Positions 27,710-39,316 of a DNA stretch of 64,000 nt are shown in pieces. Position 1 is the stretch's first letter. Each line of letters begins with the position of its first letter. The notes beneath the pieces are model-generated. The model saw nothing but the letters and a program-made list of their open reading frames with translations, was not told the origin of the DNA and did no database searches. The stretch covers positions 186,001-250,000 of the forward strand of contig NZ_MDSU01000001.1 of NCBI RefSeq assembly GCF_002119425.1. Reading direction: 5' to 3'. This DNA is from Desulfurella amilsii. GTDB lineage: Bacteria; Campylobacterota_A; Desulfurellia; Desulfurellales; Desulfurellaceae. Both the position numbers and the translations under genes were made by a program.

Positions 27710-28974
27710 AATACTACATTAAAACATTTGGATGTCAGATGAACGAAAGAGATTCGGAAAAAATTGAATCAATATTGCAGGAAAATGGTTATGAAAAAGC
27801 AGACATTAAAGAAGCTGACATTGTGATTGTGAATTCATGTGCAGTGAGAGAGAAGTCAGAAAAAAAAATATTTAGCGAAATTGGTAGGATTAGAAATTTG
27901 AATAAAAAGGCAAAATTTATTTCAATGGGCTGTGTTGCGCAAATTTTCCCACAAAAGCTTTCTAAAATATCTGATGTTGTATTAGGTACCGCATCTATTT
28001 ACGAATTCAAAAATTTTTTTAATAAAGATTTCAAAGGAATCTTTGTTTCCAAAGAGATGACTGAGTCAGATTATATATTTGGTCATTTAAAAAGCCCTAC
28101 CGCCTACATTGATATAATTTATGGGTGTGATAATTTTTGCACTTATTGTGTTGTCCCATATACTAGACTTAGGGAAGTATCTAGATCATACAATTCTATT
28201 ATACAAGAAATAAAGAATGCAGTTGAAATTGGTGCAAAAGAAGTTATATTATTAGGTCAGAATGTGAACTCATACAATTTTGATGGGGTAAATTTTATTG
28301 GGTTGTTAGAAATGGTAAATAAAATAGCTGGAGTAAAAAGGATAAGGTTTGTAACATCCCACCCAAAAGATTTTAGTGAGGATTTGGCAAAAACGATACT
28401 TGATTTAGATAAGGTATGTGAACATTTGCATTTGCCACTTCAATCTGGTTCAGATAGGATATTAAAATTGATGCGCAGAAAGTATAATTTTAAAGAGTTT
28501 GCTCAAAAAATAGAGTACTTTAGAAAATATAACCCAAAAGGTTCAATAACAAGCGATATTATTGTAGGCTTTCCCCGTGAGACAAAAGAGGATTTTAAAC
28601 AAACACTAATGGCTCTAGAAGAAATTCAATTTGATGAAATTTACTCTTTTAAGTATTCTAACAGACCTTTTGCAAAAGCTGCTTTAATGCCTGATCAAAT
28701 TAGTGAAGAAGAAAAAAAAGAAAGGTTATCGATTGTGCAAGATTTGCAGTCGAAAATTAGCGAGCAGATTAACAAGCGCTACTTAGGTAGCATACAGGAA
28801 GTTTTAATTGAGTCAAAAGCCAAAGCTTTTAACCAAGTGCAAGCAAGAACCAGAACAAACAAAATAGTAAACATTGATAATTCGAAATTAAATCTAAATG
28901 AAGGTAATTTGGTTTTTGCTAAAATAACAAAACTTAATAAGCATAGCTTTAATGGTGAAATATGTACAAACTAG
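27706..28974 (+). CDS. miaB: tRNA-2-methylthio-N6-dimethylallyladenosine synthase
   Basis: A 422-residue radical-SAM methylthiotransferase. The N-terminal UPF0004 domain has Cys residues in TFGCQMNERDSEKI, VNSCAVREKSE and SMGCVAQ, which bind the auxiliary [4Fe-4S] cluster. The radical-SAM motif is IYGCDNFCTYCVVPYTR. The family continues with LGQNVNSY, HLPLQSGSDRIL and DIIVGFPRET, and ends in a TRAM domain. It adds the methylthio group to i6A37 in tRNA. The N-x-x-S-Y pattern and the Q-N-V-N-S-Y motif favour MiaB over MtaB or RimO. Confidence 0.95.
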   Translation: MKYYIKTFGCQMNERDSEKIESILQENGYEKADIKEADIVIVNSCAVREKSEKKIFSEIGRIRNLNKKAKFISMGCVAQIFPQKLSKISDVVLGTASIYEFKNFFNKDFKGIFVSKEMTESDYIFGHLKSPTAYIDIIYGCDNFCTYCVVPYTRLREVSRSYNSIIQEIKNAVEIGAKEVILLGQNVNSYNFDGVNFIGLLEMVNKIAGVKRIRFVTSHPKDFSEDLAKTILDLDKVCEHLHLPLQSGSDRILKLMRRKYNFKEFAQKIEYFRKYNPKGSITSDIIVGFPRETKEDFKQTLMALEEIQFDEIYSFKYSNRPFAKAALMPDQISEEEKKERLSIVQDLQSKISEQINKRYLGSIQEVLIESKAKAFNQVQARTRTNKIVNIDNSKLNLNEGNLVFAKITKLNKHSFNGEICTN

Positions 28975-29390
28975 AAGTGGCTGATTTAATATTTAGCGAT
29001 AATAAAAATCAAGCGCAAATAATATTTGAGGATGAAAACGGTGATTTTTATGCATTTTCACTTACGCCAGAGCGAGCAAGGCTTGTATATCTGTTGGTCT
29101 ACCAAACATACGTCCCAAAAAATACTATATACGAGGTGTTTTTAAATTTCACAGGCGCGCTTGGAATAAAAGTAAAGTCCGTTGTTATTGAAGATGTAGA
29201 AAATTTAAGCGCTTATTTAGTCTTAGAAACACAAGATTTGCAAGATATGAAAATGACGATATGTACACAAGATGCTTTTGTTGTAGGTCTTATGTCAAAA
29301 GCTGAATTTTACATAAAAAAAGATACATGCTTTGTTGATCATGTTGAGTATTGTTGGCTTGATTTTGTTAAGCGTTTTTTGGGAGGCTAA
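28962..29390 (+). CDS. Bifunctional nuclease domain (BFN/DUF151) protein
   Basis: A 142-residue cytoplasmic protein that resembles the DUF151/BFN family, with the strand pattern QAQIIFEDENGDFYAFSLTPERARLV, then VKSVVIEDVENLSAYLVLETQ, and DAFVVGLMSKAEFYI. The family includes nucleases with both DNase and RNase activity and many uncharacterised bacterial members. It overlaps miaB by 13 nt and is followed directly by dgt. The match is moderate, and a generic hypothetical label is possible. Confidence 0.55.
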   Translation: MYKLEVADLIFSDNKNQAQIIFEDENGDFYAFSLTPERARLVYLLVYQTYVPKNTIYEVFLNFTGALGIKVKSVVIEDVENLSAYLVLETQDLQDMKMTICTQDAFVVGLMSKAEFYIKKDTCFVDHVEYCWLDFVKRFLGG

Positions 29391-30404
29391 TTGAATATAA
29401 GGGAGCGGATAGAAAAAAACGAAGAGCTTTATTTGTGCAAATTTGCAGCTAAATCAAGTCAAACAAAAGGTAGGTTAAAACCAGAAGAAAAAGACGATAT
29501 CAGAACCGATTACATGCGCGATAGAGATAGAGTTATTCATTCTAAATCATTTCGTAGATTAAAACATAAAACTCAAGTATTTTTTTCCCCACTTGGAGAT
29601 CATTATAGGACGCGTATGACTCATACGTTGGAAGTATCGCAAGTAGCAAGAACAATTGCTGTGGCATTGAGCCTAAACGAAACGCTCACAGAGGCTATAA
29701 GTTTAGCACATGACTTAGGGCATACACCATTTGGACATGCGGGTGAGGCTGTTTTGAACAAAAAAACAAACGGAAAATTTAAGCACTGGTTCCAAAGCTT
29801 AAGAGTGGTTGATGTGCTGGAAAAAGATGGTCAAGGCTTAAATTTGACATACGAAGTAAGGGATGGTATAGTAAAGCATTCAAAAGGAAGAGGAGATATT
29901 TTACTTGATAAAAAAAATTCTGCTAATACACTTGAGGGGCAGATTGTGCGTATAGCAGATATTATAGCATATGTAAATCACGATATAGATGATGCCCAGC
30001 GTGCTAAAATTATTGATAAAATACCAAATAGACTATCAAATGTTCTTGGAGATACGCATTCAAAAAGAATAACCACAATGGTAAAAAGTGTTATAAAACA
30101 AACAAAAGAATCAAATTACGAGCAAATCTTAATTGAAAGTGATATACTTGAATGTTTGAATGAACTAAGGGATTTTTTATTTGAAAATGTGTATATGTCA
30201 GGTGCAATACAAAGCGAAATTTCAAAAAGCTCAAAGGTTATAAGTGATCTGTTTGATTATTTTCTCGAACATATTGATCTTATACCACAGTATGGTTCTA
30301 CAAAAGAAGAATCAGTTGCAGATTACATTTCTGGAATGACAGATAGGTACGCAATGGATCTATACTATAAGATTTTTATACCAAAATCTTGGGCTATTAC
30401 ATAA
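29391..30404 (+). CDS. dgt: Deoxyguanosinetriphosphate triphosphohydrolase-like protein
   Basis: A 337-residue HD-domain dNTPase. It has the family opening [30 protein letters not shown], then [22 protein letters not shown] (first metal His), [16 protein letters not shown] (HD pair) and a later [18 protein letters not shown]. It hydrolyses dNTPs to nucleosides and triphosphate. It is at the short end of the type 2 dGTPase family. The start is TTG at 29391 directly after the previous stop, with GGGAGG as ribosome-binding site. Confidence 0.88.
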   Translation: MNIRERIEKNEELYLCKFAAKSSQTKGRLKPEEKDDIRTDYMRDRDRVIHSKSFRRLKHKTQVFFSPLGDHYRTRMTHTLEVSQVARTIAVALSLNETLTEAISLAHDLGHTPFGHAGEAVLNKKTNGKFKHWFQSLRVVDVLEKDGQGLNLTYEVRDGIVKHSKGRGDILLDKKNSANTLEGQIVRIADIIAYVNHDIDDAQRAKIIDKIPNRLSNVLGDTHSKRITTMVKSVIKQTKESNYEQILIESDILECLNELRDFLFENVYMSGAIQSEISKSSKVISDLFDYFLEHIDLIPQYGSTKEESVADYISGMTDRYAMDLYYKIFIPKSWAIT

Positions 30405-30419
30405 AAAGGGGGGGAGTTT

Positions 30420-31721
30420 GTGTTTGATTTTGCTCAAAACTTACTTGATTATTCAAAAAAGAAGGGTTTTAATCAGTTGGAAGTTTATATTGAAAAATAT
30501 ATAGAAAAGTCTTTTGACCTAAAAAATGAGTCTGATTATTCAAAGAGTTTAAGCGAGACAATTGGTGTTGCTTTAAGGCTCATTAAAGATGATTATATTT
30601 TTTTTGTAAACTCTACACTTAATGATGAGAAAAAAGTTGAAGATATGATAGATAATGTTTCTTCAATGAGTTTTTCAAAGAAAATTGATGCTCAGATTTT
30701 GTCAAAAGCTGATGATGAATTCAGCTTTAAAGAAGTTAACGAATATGATGAGTCAAAAATCAAAGAGGCCATTTATGAGATGAGTTTTGCTGCAAAAAAT
30801 TTTGATAAACGGATTCAACAAGTTAAATCTTCTTCTGTAAATATAAATGAAAAATATATATGGGTGTTAAATTCATTTGGCCTTAAAGCGCATCAAGCTT
30901 ATAATATTGTTGATTCACAAGTTAGTGTGCTCGCAAAAGACAAAATCGAAGAGATGGGCTGGTGTGATGAAAAAGGATTCAGCTTAAATGATATAGATTT
31001 TGTAAATATTGCAAAGGTTGCTTCGCAAAGAGCAGTAGAAAAATTATCACCATCAAGTTTTTCAACAAAAAAATTAAGCGTTGTACTATCAAATGAAGTA
31101 ATGTCTTATATGCTGAGGTATTTTTTTAACATTTTTAGTGCTCAAAGCGTTATAGACAAAACCACTAAGCTAGAAATTGGCAAAAAGGCGTTTTCAAGTT
31201 CAGTCACTATAGTTGATGATAACATTGCAAAAGGTGGTGTAAAATTTTTTATCGATGAAGAAGGTGTTCAAAAAAAACCCACAATAGTTATGCAAAATGG
31301 TGAGTTGAAAACGTTTTTACACAACACTTACACAAGTGGCAAACTTAATTGTCAAAATACAGCTAATGCAAAACGTTTTGGGTTTGTCAATCCCGTAAAA
31401 GTGGGTCCTGCTAATTTTTATTTGAAACCTTCAAATGAAAGTTTAGAAGATTTACTAAGCACTGTAGATGGCTTTTATATAACGGAAATTATGGGGATGC
31501 ATATGGCAAACCCAATAAGCGGAGATTTTTCTTTGGGTGTAAATGGTTTTTTGATTGAATCTGGGCAAAAAATAAAATACATAAAAGCATCGACGTTTAC
31601 AGATAATTTTTATAATATATTAAACAAAGTAATTAAAGTAGCAAACAATGTATATTTTAGCGGATCCGTTGGGAGTCCTTCTGTTTGGGTAGCAGATTGT
31701 ATTATTGGAGGAGAAGATTGA
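30420..31721 (+). CDS. pmbA: TldD/PmbA family metalloprotease subunit
   Basis: A 433-residue PmbA (TldE)-like protein. Recognisable parts are the N-terminal [23 protein letters not shown], the middle [43 protein letters not shown] and the C-terminal [27 protein letters not shown]. TldD and TldE form a zinc protease that trims microcin precursors and degrades unfolded peptides. No HExxxH zinc motif is visible, which fits the non-catalytic TldE/PmbA subunit. The start is GTG (30420) behind a very G-rich Shine-Dalgarno. A tldD partner is not in the window. Confidence 0.87.
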   Translation: MFDFAQNLLDYSKKKGFNQLEVYIEKYIEKSFDLKNESDYSKSLSETIGVALRLIKDDYIFFVNSTLNDEKKVEDMIDNVSSMSFSKKIDAQILSKADDEFSFKEVNEYDESKIKEAIYEMSFAAKNFDKRIQQVKSSSVNINEKYIWVLNSFGLKAHQAYNIVDSQVSVLAKDKIEEMGWCDEKGFSLNDIDFVNIAKVASQRAVEKLSPSSFSTKKLSVVLSNEVMSYMLRYFFNIFSAQSVIDKTTKLEIGKKAFSSSVTIVDDNIAKGGVKFFIDEEGVQKKPTIVMQNGELKTFLHNTYTSGKLNCQNTANAKRFGFVNPVKVGPANFYLKPSNESLEDLLSTVDGFYITEIMGMHMANPISGDFSLGVNGFLIESGQKIKYIKASTFTDNFYNILNKVIKVANNVYFSGSVGSPSVWVADCIIGGED

Positions 31722-33232
31722 GCTTAGTGATATTGGATTTTGGGTCTCAATATACGCAATTAATTGCAAGGCGTATTAGACAGATGGGCTATTATGCAGA
31801 GATTTTACCTTATAATGCAAAACTAAAAGATAATGTAAAAGGTATAATATTATCAGGATCTCCAGCTAGCGTTTACGAGAAAGACGCACCAAAACCGGAT
31901 GATTCTATATATGCTCTCAATGTTCCTATACTTGGTATTTGTTACGGCATACAGCTTATAGCCGAGAAATTCGGTGCTGGGATTAGTAAGGCGCAAAAAA
32001 GAGAGTATGGATACGCAGAAATCTTTTTTGAAAAAGAAGATAAGCTTTTTTATAATATTAATAACAAAAATATTGTGTGGATGTCTCATGCAGATAAAAT
32101 AGATAAGCTACCAAATGGATTTGAGGTAATATGCTCCACACAAAATTCACCTTATGCAGGTATTAGAAATTTAGATAAAAAAATATGGGCAATACAGTTT
32201 CATCCAGAAGTTTCACATACTCAAAACGGCAATACCATTCTTGAAAATTTTGTTTCGACAATATGTGGTTTAAAGAAAGATTGGAATATGGGTGATTTTT
32301 TGGAGAAAACTATCAATGAGATAGGGCAAGAAGTAAGGGACAAAAAAGTATTGTGTGCAATATCGGGTGGTGTCGATTCTTCTGTTTTGGTAGTGTTGCT
32401 TAATAAAGCGCTAGGTGATAATGTAATTCCTGTATTTATAAACAATGGTTTATTGCGTCAAAACGAAGAAATAAATGTTCAAAAAGCATTTGAGAAGCTT
32501 GGTATCAAGATAAACTATATTGACGCAAGTGAGATTTTTTTATCAAAATTAAAGAAAGTGAAAGATCCAGAAAAAAAACGCAAGATTATTGGGCACACTT
32601 TTATTGATGTCTTTCGAGATTTTGTGTCAAAGCTTAGTGGCGTTGAATATCTTGCACAAGGCACACTTTATCCAGATGTTATTGAGAGTGTGTCCGTTAA
32701 AGGCCCATCAGATGTAATAAAAAGCCATCACAACGTAGGAGGCTTGCCAAAAGATTTGAAATTCAAACTTATAGAGCCATTTAGATTTTTATTCAAAGAC
32801 GAGGTAAGACAGCTTGCAAGACAACTCAACCTAGACGATGCTTTTATTAACAGACATCCATTTCCAGGACCAGGTCTTGCTATTAGAATTATTGGCGAAG
32901 TAACAAAACAAAAATTAAATATTTTAAGGCAAGCAGATGCTATAATATTGGAAGAGATTAAAAAAAGTGGTTTTTACGACAAAGTTTGGCAAGCTTTTGG
33001 TGTTTTGCTTGATTTAAAAAGTGTAGGTGTAATGGGTGATAAAAGGACTTATGATTATGCTATTGTGGTTAGAGTTGTGGAAAGCTTAGATGGCATGACA
33101 GCAAACTGGGTATATTTACCACAAGAGTTTTTAAATACCATATCTACAAGGATAATAAACGAAGTGCAAAGAGTAAATCGTGTGGTATTGGATATTTCAA
33201 ATAAACCGCCAGCAACTATAGAGTGGGAGTAA
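31718..33232 (+). CDS. guaA: GMP synthase (glutamine-hydrolysing)
   Basis: A 504-residue GuaA that aminates XMP to GMP. The start is TTG at 31718, overlapping the pmbA TGA and preceded by GGAGGAG; this gives the family opening [20 protein letters not shown], while a longer frame from 31685 reads unlike the family. The glutaminase domain has [12 protein letters not shown] with the nucleophile Cys near residue 75 and the His-Glu in FHPEVSHT. The synthetase P-loop is [11 protein letters not shown], with [10 protein letters not shown] and the C-terminal dimerisation domain ending in PATIEWE. Confidence 0.97.
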   Translation: MSLVILDFGSQYTQLIARRIRQMGYYAEILPYNAKLKDNVKGIILSGSPASVYEKDAPKPDDSIYALNVPILGICYGIQLIAEKFGAGISKAQKREYGYAEIFFEKEDKLFYNINNKNIVWMSHADKIDKLPNGFEVICSTQNSPYAGIRNLDKKIWAIQFHPEVSHTQNGNTILENFVSTICGLKKDWNMGDFLEKTINEIGQEVRDKKVLCAISGGVDSSVLVVLLNKALGDNVIPVFINNGLLRQNEEINVQKAFEKLGIKINYIDASEIFLSKLKKVKDPEKKRKIIGHTFIDVFRDFVSKLSGVEYLAQGTLYPDVIESVSVKGPSDVIKSHHNVGGLPKDLKFKLIEPFRFLFKDEVRQLARQLNLDDAFINRHPFPGPGLAIRIIGEVTKQKLNILRQADAIILEEIKKSGFYDKVWQAFGVLLDLKSVGVMGDKRTYDYAIVVRVVESLDGMTANWVYLPQEFLNTISTRIINEVQRVNRVVLDISNKPPATIEWE

Positions 33233-33233
33233 T

Positions 33234-34211
33234 GTGGAAAAACGCCTTGTATTGAGCGATCCAGCGTATTTGGGTAATGTGTTTTACAACCGCAAGGATA
33301 CATTAAAAAAAGTTGAGAAAAAGCTTAATGTTTTTATTGTTTTTAGGGGAGGCGAGGTTCTAATTAAAGGCAGTGATAAAAATATACAACTTGCTTACAA
33401 CTATTTAAAAAATATAAATGATATGGTGGACAAAGGTATACTTGTTGAGGAAAATGCTATAGATAGTTTGATTTCTGAGCTTGATAATGGTAATGCACTT
33501 AATGCAAAAGCAGTTTTTAACCCACCAAAAACACACTCGAAAATAAAAGCCATATTGCCAAAAAATGTTAACCAGGCAAAATATTTGGAGCTTATTGAAA
33601 AAAATACTATGACTTTTGGTATAGGGCCGGCTGGTACTGGTAAAACTTATTTGGCTGTTTTTGCTGCCATAAATGCTTTGCTTGAAAAAAGAGTTAAAAG
33701 AATAATTTTAACAAGACCAGCAGTAGAGGCAGGCGAAAAGCTGGGTTTTTTGCCTGGTACATTGTATGAAAAAATTGACCCTTACATGAAACCTCTATAC
33801 GATGCAATTTACGATTGTATAGAAACTGAGCTTGCGCTAAAGCTTATTGATCAAGGAAAAATTGAAATAGAACCGCTGGCTTACATGCGTGGAAGAACAC
33901 TTAATAATGCTTTTATTATCTTAGATGAGGCACAAAATACAACAGTAAGTCAGATGAAAATGTTTTTGACGCGTACAGGTTTTGATTCAAAGGTTGTAAT
34001 AACAGGCGATATAACGCAAATTGATTTACCATACAACATAAAAAGTGGTTTGGCAGATGCTGTTAGCCTACTTAGAAAACTAAATTTAGACTCAATTGGA
34101 TTTGTTGATTTTAAAAAAGAAGATGTGTTAAGAAACCCTATAGTTTCAAAAATCGTTGAAGCGTATGAAAAAAGAGATAAAGATAATCAAGAAAGCAAAA
34201 ACACTTATTGA
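33234..34211 (+). CDS. PhoH-like ATPase
   Basis: A 325-residue cytoplasmic PhoH family protein with an N-terminal KH-like segment (about 20-75), Walker A GPAGTGKTYLA (about residue 128), RPAVEAGEKLGFLPG, Walker B FIILDEAQNTT and GDITQIDLP. PhoH proteins are RNA-associated ATPases, often encoded beside YbeY, as here with one gene between. The start is GTG (33234), one base after the guaA stop. The 3' end overlaps the membrane phosphohydrolase gene by 47 nt. Confidence 0.93.
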   Translation: MEKRLVLSDPAYLGNVFYNRKDTLKKVEKKLNVFIVFRGGEVLIKGSDKNIQLAYNYLKNINDMVDKGILVEENAIDSLISELDNGNALNAKAVFNPPKTHSKIKAILPKNVNQAKYLELIEKNTMTFGIGPAGTGKTYLAVFAAINALLEKRVKRIILTRPAVEAGEKLGFLPGTLYEKIDPYMKPLYDAIYDCIETELALKLIDQGKIEIEPLAYMRGRTLNNAFIILDEAQNTTVSQMKMFLTRTGFDSKVVITGDITQIDLPYNIKSGLADAVSLLRKLNLDSIGFVDFKKEDVLRNPIVSKIVEAYEKRDKDNQESKNTY

Positions 34212-36348
34212 AAAATACCAACATCTTTTTACAAATGAATTTTTGCTTGCATTAATTTTTTTTGTAATAATTGTTTTTTTAATAGTCCCAAAAAGTAAGC
34301 TAGGCATAAGTGCGCTGAAGGTAGGTGATGTAGCGCCAAAAACAATTCGCTCAAATGTATCAATGTTAGTAGAAGATCCGTACGCAACACATGCGAAAAT
34401 TCAACAAGCAGAGGCAGCCGTTCCCAATGTATTTTACTATAACCCAGAATTATATGATAATTTATACGAAAAGGTCTTGAGTGCATTCAATGATATTTCT
34501 AATATTAAAGATAAAACAACCGCATTGAAGAAATTTAATCAGAATTTGGATTTAAACTTAGATCAAGATATGTTTAGTTTAGTTTTAAAAAATAAAAGCA
34601 GTATTTTGCGATTTACTAATACAATACTAAAAGATATTAACCGTTATTATGTTTTGTCTGGACCTTCAGACTACCAATATGTTAAAAATCAAATTTTAAT
34701 ATATAATACAGAATTAAAAACTAGTAGATTAGAAACTAATACGGAGAAATTTATTGATTTGAATACCGCAAAAGCACTATCGTATGATAAACTACACTGG
34801 TCTGTGCCAAATTCAACATTAAGAAAATTAATTATAAATTTTGTATTTTCTTTAGTTAAACCCAATGCTTACTACAATTCACAAAAAACACAGGAACTTA
34901 AAAAACAAGCTAGGGAAAAAGTTGTACCTATTTATTTAAAATTATCGAAAGGAGAAGTTGTTGTTAGAGAAGGAGATGTTCTTGATCGCAACGCTTATGT
35001 AAAATTAAAAGCACTAAATTCGCTGCTTGAAGTAAAAAATAGATTTTTGGATTTAATGGGAATTATTGCTATTCTAGCTGTTTTTTTTCTAACTTCGGCG
35101 TTTATTTATAAAAAACTCAAACCAACTGAAAAATTTCCATATAAAAAATTAATTTTAATAACAGGTACAATTGTCCTATTGCAGATTATTTTAATTAAAG
35201 TGTTTTACTTTTTATCTGTAGTTGTAGGTTACTACTCGCCCGATTTTCCAAAAAGCGTTTTATTATACTTAATACCATTTGCCGTTGCTTCGATCCTAGG
35301 TGTATTGCTTGTGGGTTTTAAATACTCGATTTCCATTTCTCTTATTACTGTGATTTTAGCATCCATAACGGTGGATAACAGTCTTAGGTTTATGATATTC
35401 ATTTATTCCTTTTTAGATAGTGTCATTGCAAGCATATACCTTGTGAGCAACAGAAACAGAAGTGGCATTGTTATGACAGGGTTTATCATATCGTTTATTA
35501 ATGCTGCGCTGATAGTAATATTTTATATGCTTCAAAGTAATAATTTGTTTAATACTGTTACATTAATAAGTATTGGTTTGGGTGCACTAAATGGTATCTT
35601 GACAGCAATTATTATAAGCGGTGTGTTGCCAATTTTTGAGTGGCTATTTGATATTGCAACAAATGTTAAGTTAGTTGAACTTGGAAATCTTAATCACACA
35701 TTACTTAAAGAGCTAGCCATAAAAACGCCTGGTACATACCATCACAGTATAGTTGTATCAAGTTTGTCAGAAGCAGCTTGTCAAGCAATCGGAGCGAATT
35801 CGCTGCTTGCAAAAGTAGGTTCTTATTATCACGATATAGGAAAAATTAAAAAACCAACGTACTTTATTGAAAATCAATTCGATACAGAAAACCCCCACGA
35901 TAGACTAATGCCATACGTAAGCAGTCTAATTATTAAAAATCATGTAAAAGATGGCGTAGAGACAGGTAAAAAATATAGACTTGGTTCTCAAATTATTGAT
36001 ATAATCGAACAGCATCACGGCACAATGATTGTGAAGTATTTTTACGATAAAGCTAAAGAGATGGGATTAAACCCAAATGAAGAGGATTTTCGCTACCCAG
36101 GTCCAAAACCTCAATCTAAGGAATCAGGTATTGTGATGCTTGCGGATAAGGTTGAAGCAGCGACCAAAAATTTAAATGAACCTACAATTACACATTTAAA
36201 AAATTATGTTAAGAACCTAACAAATGAGATTTTTTTAGATGGTCAATTGGATGAATCTGATTTGTCTTTAAAAGAACTAAATTTAATTGTGGATAGTTTT
36301 GTTAATGTGTTAATAGGTATATTCCATCATAGGATAAAATATAAATGA
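34165..36348 (+). CDS. 7TM-HD family membrane phosphohydrolase (PgpH-like)
   Basis: A 727-residue membrane protein. One N-terminal transmembrane helix (about residues 20-40) is followed by a large extracytoplasmic domain of about 250 residues (7TMR-HDED). Seven hydrophobic helices follow at about 285-480, and then a cytoplasmic HD domain with TPGTYHHSIVVS and GSYYHDIGKIKKP. In Gram-positive bacteria this architecture is PgpH, a cyclic-di-AMP phosphodiesterase; the substrate here is unproven. The PhoH / 7TM-HD / YbeY order is widely conserved. I chose ATG 34165; a TTG at 34156 is also possible. Confidence 0.87.
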   Translation: MKKEIKIIKKAKTLIEKYQHLFTNEFLLALIFFVIIVFLIVPKSKLGISALKVGDVAPKTIRSNVSMLVEDPYATHAKIQQAEAAVPNVFYYNPELYDNLYEKVLSAFNDISNIKDKTTALKKFNQNLDLNLDQDMFSLVLKNKSSILRFTNTILKDINRYYVLSGPSDYQYVKNQILIYNTELKTSRLETNTEKFIDLNTAKALSYDKLHWSVPNSTLRKLIINFVFSLVKPNAYYNSQKTQELKKQAREKVVPIYLKLSKGEVVVREGDVLDRNAYVKLKALNSLLEVKNRFLDLMGIIAILAVFFLTSAFIYKKLKPTEKFPYKKLILITGTIVLLQIILIKVFYFLSVVVGYYSPDFPKSVLLYLIPFAVASILGVLLVGFKYSISISLITVILASITVDNSLRFMIFIYSFLDSVIASIYLVSNRNRSGIVMTGFIISFINAALIVIFYMLQSNNLFNTVTLISIGLGALNGILTAIIISGVLPIFEWLFDIATNVKLVELGNLNHTLLKELAIKTPGTYHHSIVVSSLSEAACQAIGANSLLAKVGSYYHDIGKIKKPTYFIENQFDTENPHDRLMPYVSSLIIKNHVKDGVETGKKYRLGSQIIDIIEQHHGTMIVKYFYDKAKEMGLNPNEEDFRYPGPKPQSKESGIVMLADKVEAATKNLNEPTITHLKNYVKNLTNEIFLDGQLDESDLSLKELNLIVDSFVNVLIGIFHHRIKYK

Positions 36349-36749
36349 AAGCTATTATAGACGAATGTGGGTTGGGTAATAAAGCTTATTTTAAAAAATT
36401 TTTCGACTTTTTATACAAAAAATATAATATTTCAAGCAAAAAAGAAATAAATCTTTTGTTTTGTAGTATTGATAAAATAAAAGAATTAAATAAACAATAC
36501 AGAAGAAAAAAAAGTCCAACCGATGTCTTGTCTTTTTATGGCTATGATGATAATATACTAGGAGATATTGCCATATGCTGTGAAGTAGCAAGCAAAAAGG
36601 CTAAAAAACTAAATATGGATGAGAAAGAATATATACTATTTTTAATCGCTCATGGTTTTTTGCACCTTTTGGGTTATAACCACGATACTATGCAAGATTA
36701 TGAAACAATGGTCAATTTACAAAAACAACTTTTGCGGGAATGGAGTTAA
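36345..36749 (+). CDS. ybeY: Endoribonuclease YbeY (16S rRNA maturation)
   Basis: A 134-residue UPF0054 metalloprotein. The zinc motif is [12 protein letters not shown] near the C-terminus, preceded by [13 protein letters not shown] and LGDIAICCE. YbeY takes part in rRNA 3'-end maturation and ribosome quality control. It is a little short at the N-terminus but has all active-site residues. It overlaps the upstream gene by 4 nt, and its stop lies between the Shine-Dalgarno sequence and start of cysE. Confidence 0.93.
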   Translation: MKAIIDECGLGNKAYFKKFFDFLYKKYNISSKKEINLLFCSIDKIKELNKQYRRKKSPTDVLSFYGYDDNILGDIAICCEVASKKAKKLNMDEKEYILFLIAHGFLHLLGYNHDTMQDYETMVNLQKQLLREWS

Positions 36750-36751
36750 AT

Positions 36752-37555
36752 ATGAAAAAGAAACTTTTATTAGCGTTGCCAATTATTACTTTTGGTGTAT
36801 ATTTTGGCAAAAAAACCAAAGTGGTTGAACAAGTAAAACAAGACATAAATAATGTTTTTGAAAAAGACCCAGCCGCAAAGAGTGTGCCAGAAGTACTATT
36901 GTGCTATCCAGGTCTTCATGCTTTATGGATGCATAGATTATCTCATTTTTTATGGAATAAAAATTTAAAACTTATATCGCGATTTACTTCTCATGTTAGC
37001 AGATTTTTAACTGGTGTTGAGATTCATCCTGCGGCAAAAATTGGTAAAAATTTTTTTATTGACCACGGTATGGGTGTTGTTATTGGTGAAACTGCTGAAA
37101 TTGGAGACAATGTTACACTTTATCAAGGGGTTACGCTTGGAGGTACAAGTCTAGAAAAGGTAAAAAGACACCCTACATTAGGAAACAATATAGTGGTTGG
37201 CGGCGGAGCGAAAATATTGGGTGCTTTTAAAATTGGCGATAATTCAAAGATTGGTTCAAATAGCGTGGTAGTAAGAGAAGTGCCGGATAATTCTACAGTT
37301 GTGGGTGTACCAGGTAAAATTATTAAAAAGGAACCCTCAGAAGAGAAAAAAGACTTTGATCATACAAAAATGCCTGATGTTGAGGGTAAGTTATTTAGGT
37401 ACCTATTACATAGGATTGAAGAATTAGAGAAAGAAATTCAGGCAATGGGTAAAGGCGATAAGGAATTTATAAAACTTGAAGAAGAAAAAAACTTACAGGA
37501 ATTAAAAAACATAGAAAATTATATAAAAAGCTTTGATATAGGCCTAGGAGGGTAA
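36752..37555 (+). CDS. cysE: Serine O-acetyltransferase
   Basis: A 267-residue protein with a left-handed beta-helix acetyltransferase core: [44 protein letters not shown], with the catalytic Asp-His pair, then [19 protein letters not shown] and GVPGKI. It makes O-acetylserine for cysteine synthesis. It has an unusual hydrophobic start ([15 protein letters not shown]) that could be a membrane anchor, and a charged, helical C-terminal tail of about 70 residues ([15 protein letters not shown]). I preferred ATG 36752, with GGAG 7 nt upstream, to ATG 36740. Confidence 0.9.
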   Translation: MKKKLLLALPIITFGVYFGKKTKVVEQVKQDINNVFEKDPAAKSVPEVLLCYPGLHALWMHRLSHFLWNKNLKLISRFTSHVSRFLTGVEIHPAAKIGKNFFIDHGMGVVIGETAEIGDNVTLYQGVTLGGTSLEKVKRHPTLGNNIVVGGGAKILGAFKIGDNSKIGSNSVVVREVPDNSTVVGVPGKIIKKEPSEEKKDFDHTKMPDVEGKLFRYLLHRIEELEKEIQAMGKGDKEFIKLEEEKNLQELKNIENYIKSFDIGLGG

Positions 37556-38820
<1,265 letters not shown>

Positions 38821-38824
<4 letters not shown>

Positions 38825-39315
38825 TTTTAGCAAGAGTTTGGAAATTTGGAGATAATATTGATACTGATCTTATAATACCAGCGAGGTATTTAAATACCTC
38901 TGATGAATTTGAGCTTGCAAAACATTGTATGGAAGATGCAGACCCAGATTTTGTTAAAAAAGCTCAAAAAGGCGATTGTATTGTAGCAGGTTTTAATTTT
39001 GGTAGCGGCTCATCCAGAGAACATGCCCCAATTGCCATTAAAGCAGCAGGTATATCATGCGTGATAGCAAAATCTTTTGCAAGAATTTTCTATAGGAATG
39101 CGTTTAATATTGGCCTTCCTATATTGGAATTACCTCAAACAGATAAAATTGACGAAGGGGACATTTTAGAAATTGATACAAAAACGGGCAAAATTTTTAA
39201 TAAGACAAAAAATGAGACTTATCAGGCAACAGCTATACCAGAATTTATGCAAGAGTTAATTGTAAGCGGTGGGTTGTTTAATTATGCCAAAAAAATGATC
39301 CAAAAAGGAGCTTGA
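38821..39315 (+). CDS. leuD: 3-isopropylmalate dehydratase small subunit
   Basis: A 164-residue LeuD of the short subtype that pairs with the compact LeuC. Typical motifs are [19 protein letters not shown] near the start and [41 protein letters not shown]. It forms the swivelling domain of isopropylmalate isomerase. Start ATG overlaps the leuC stop (4 nt). Confidence 0.95.
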
Positions 39316-39316
39316 A

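Noticed and set aside
31685-31717. Longer guaA start at 31685
   Set aside because: The added residues are Arg/Trp-rich, lie inside pmbA and are unlike GuaA; TTG 31718 has GGAGGAG at proper spacing.
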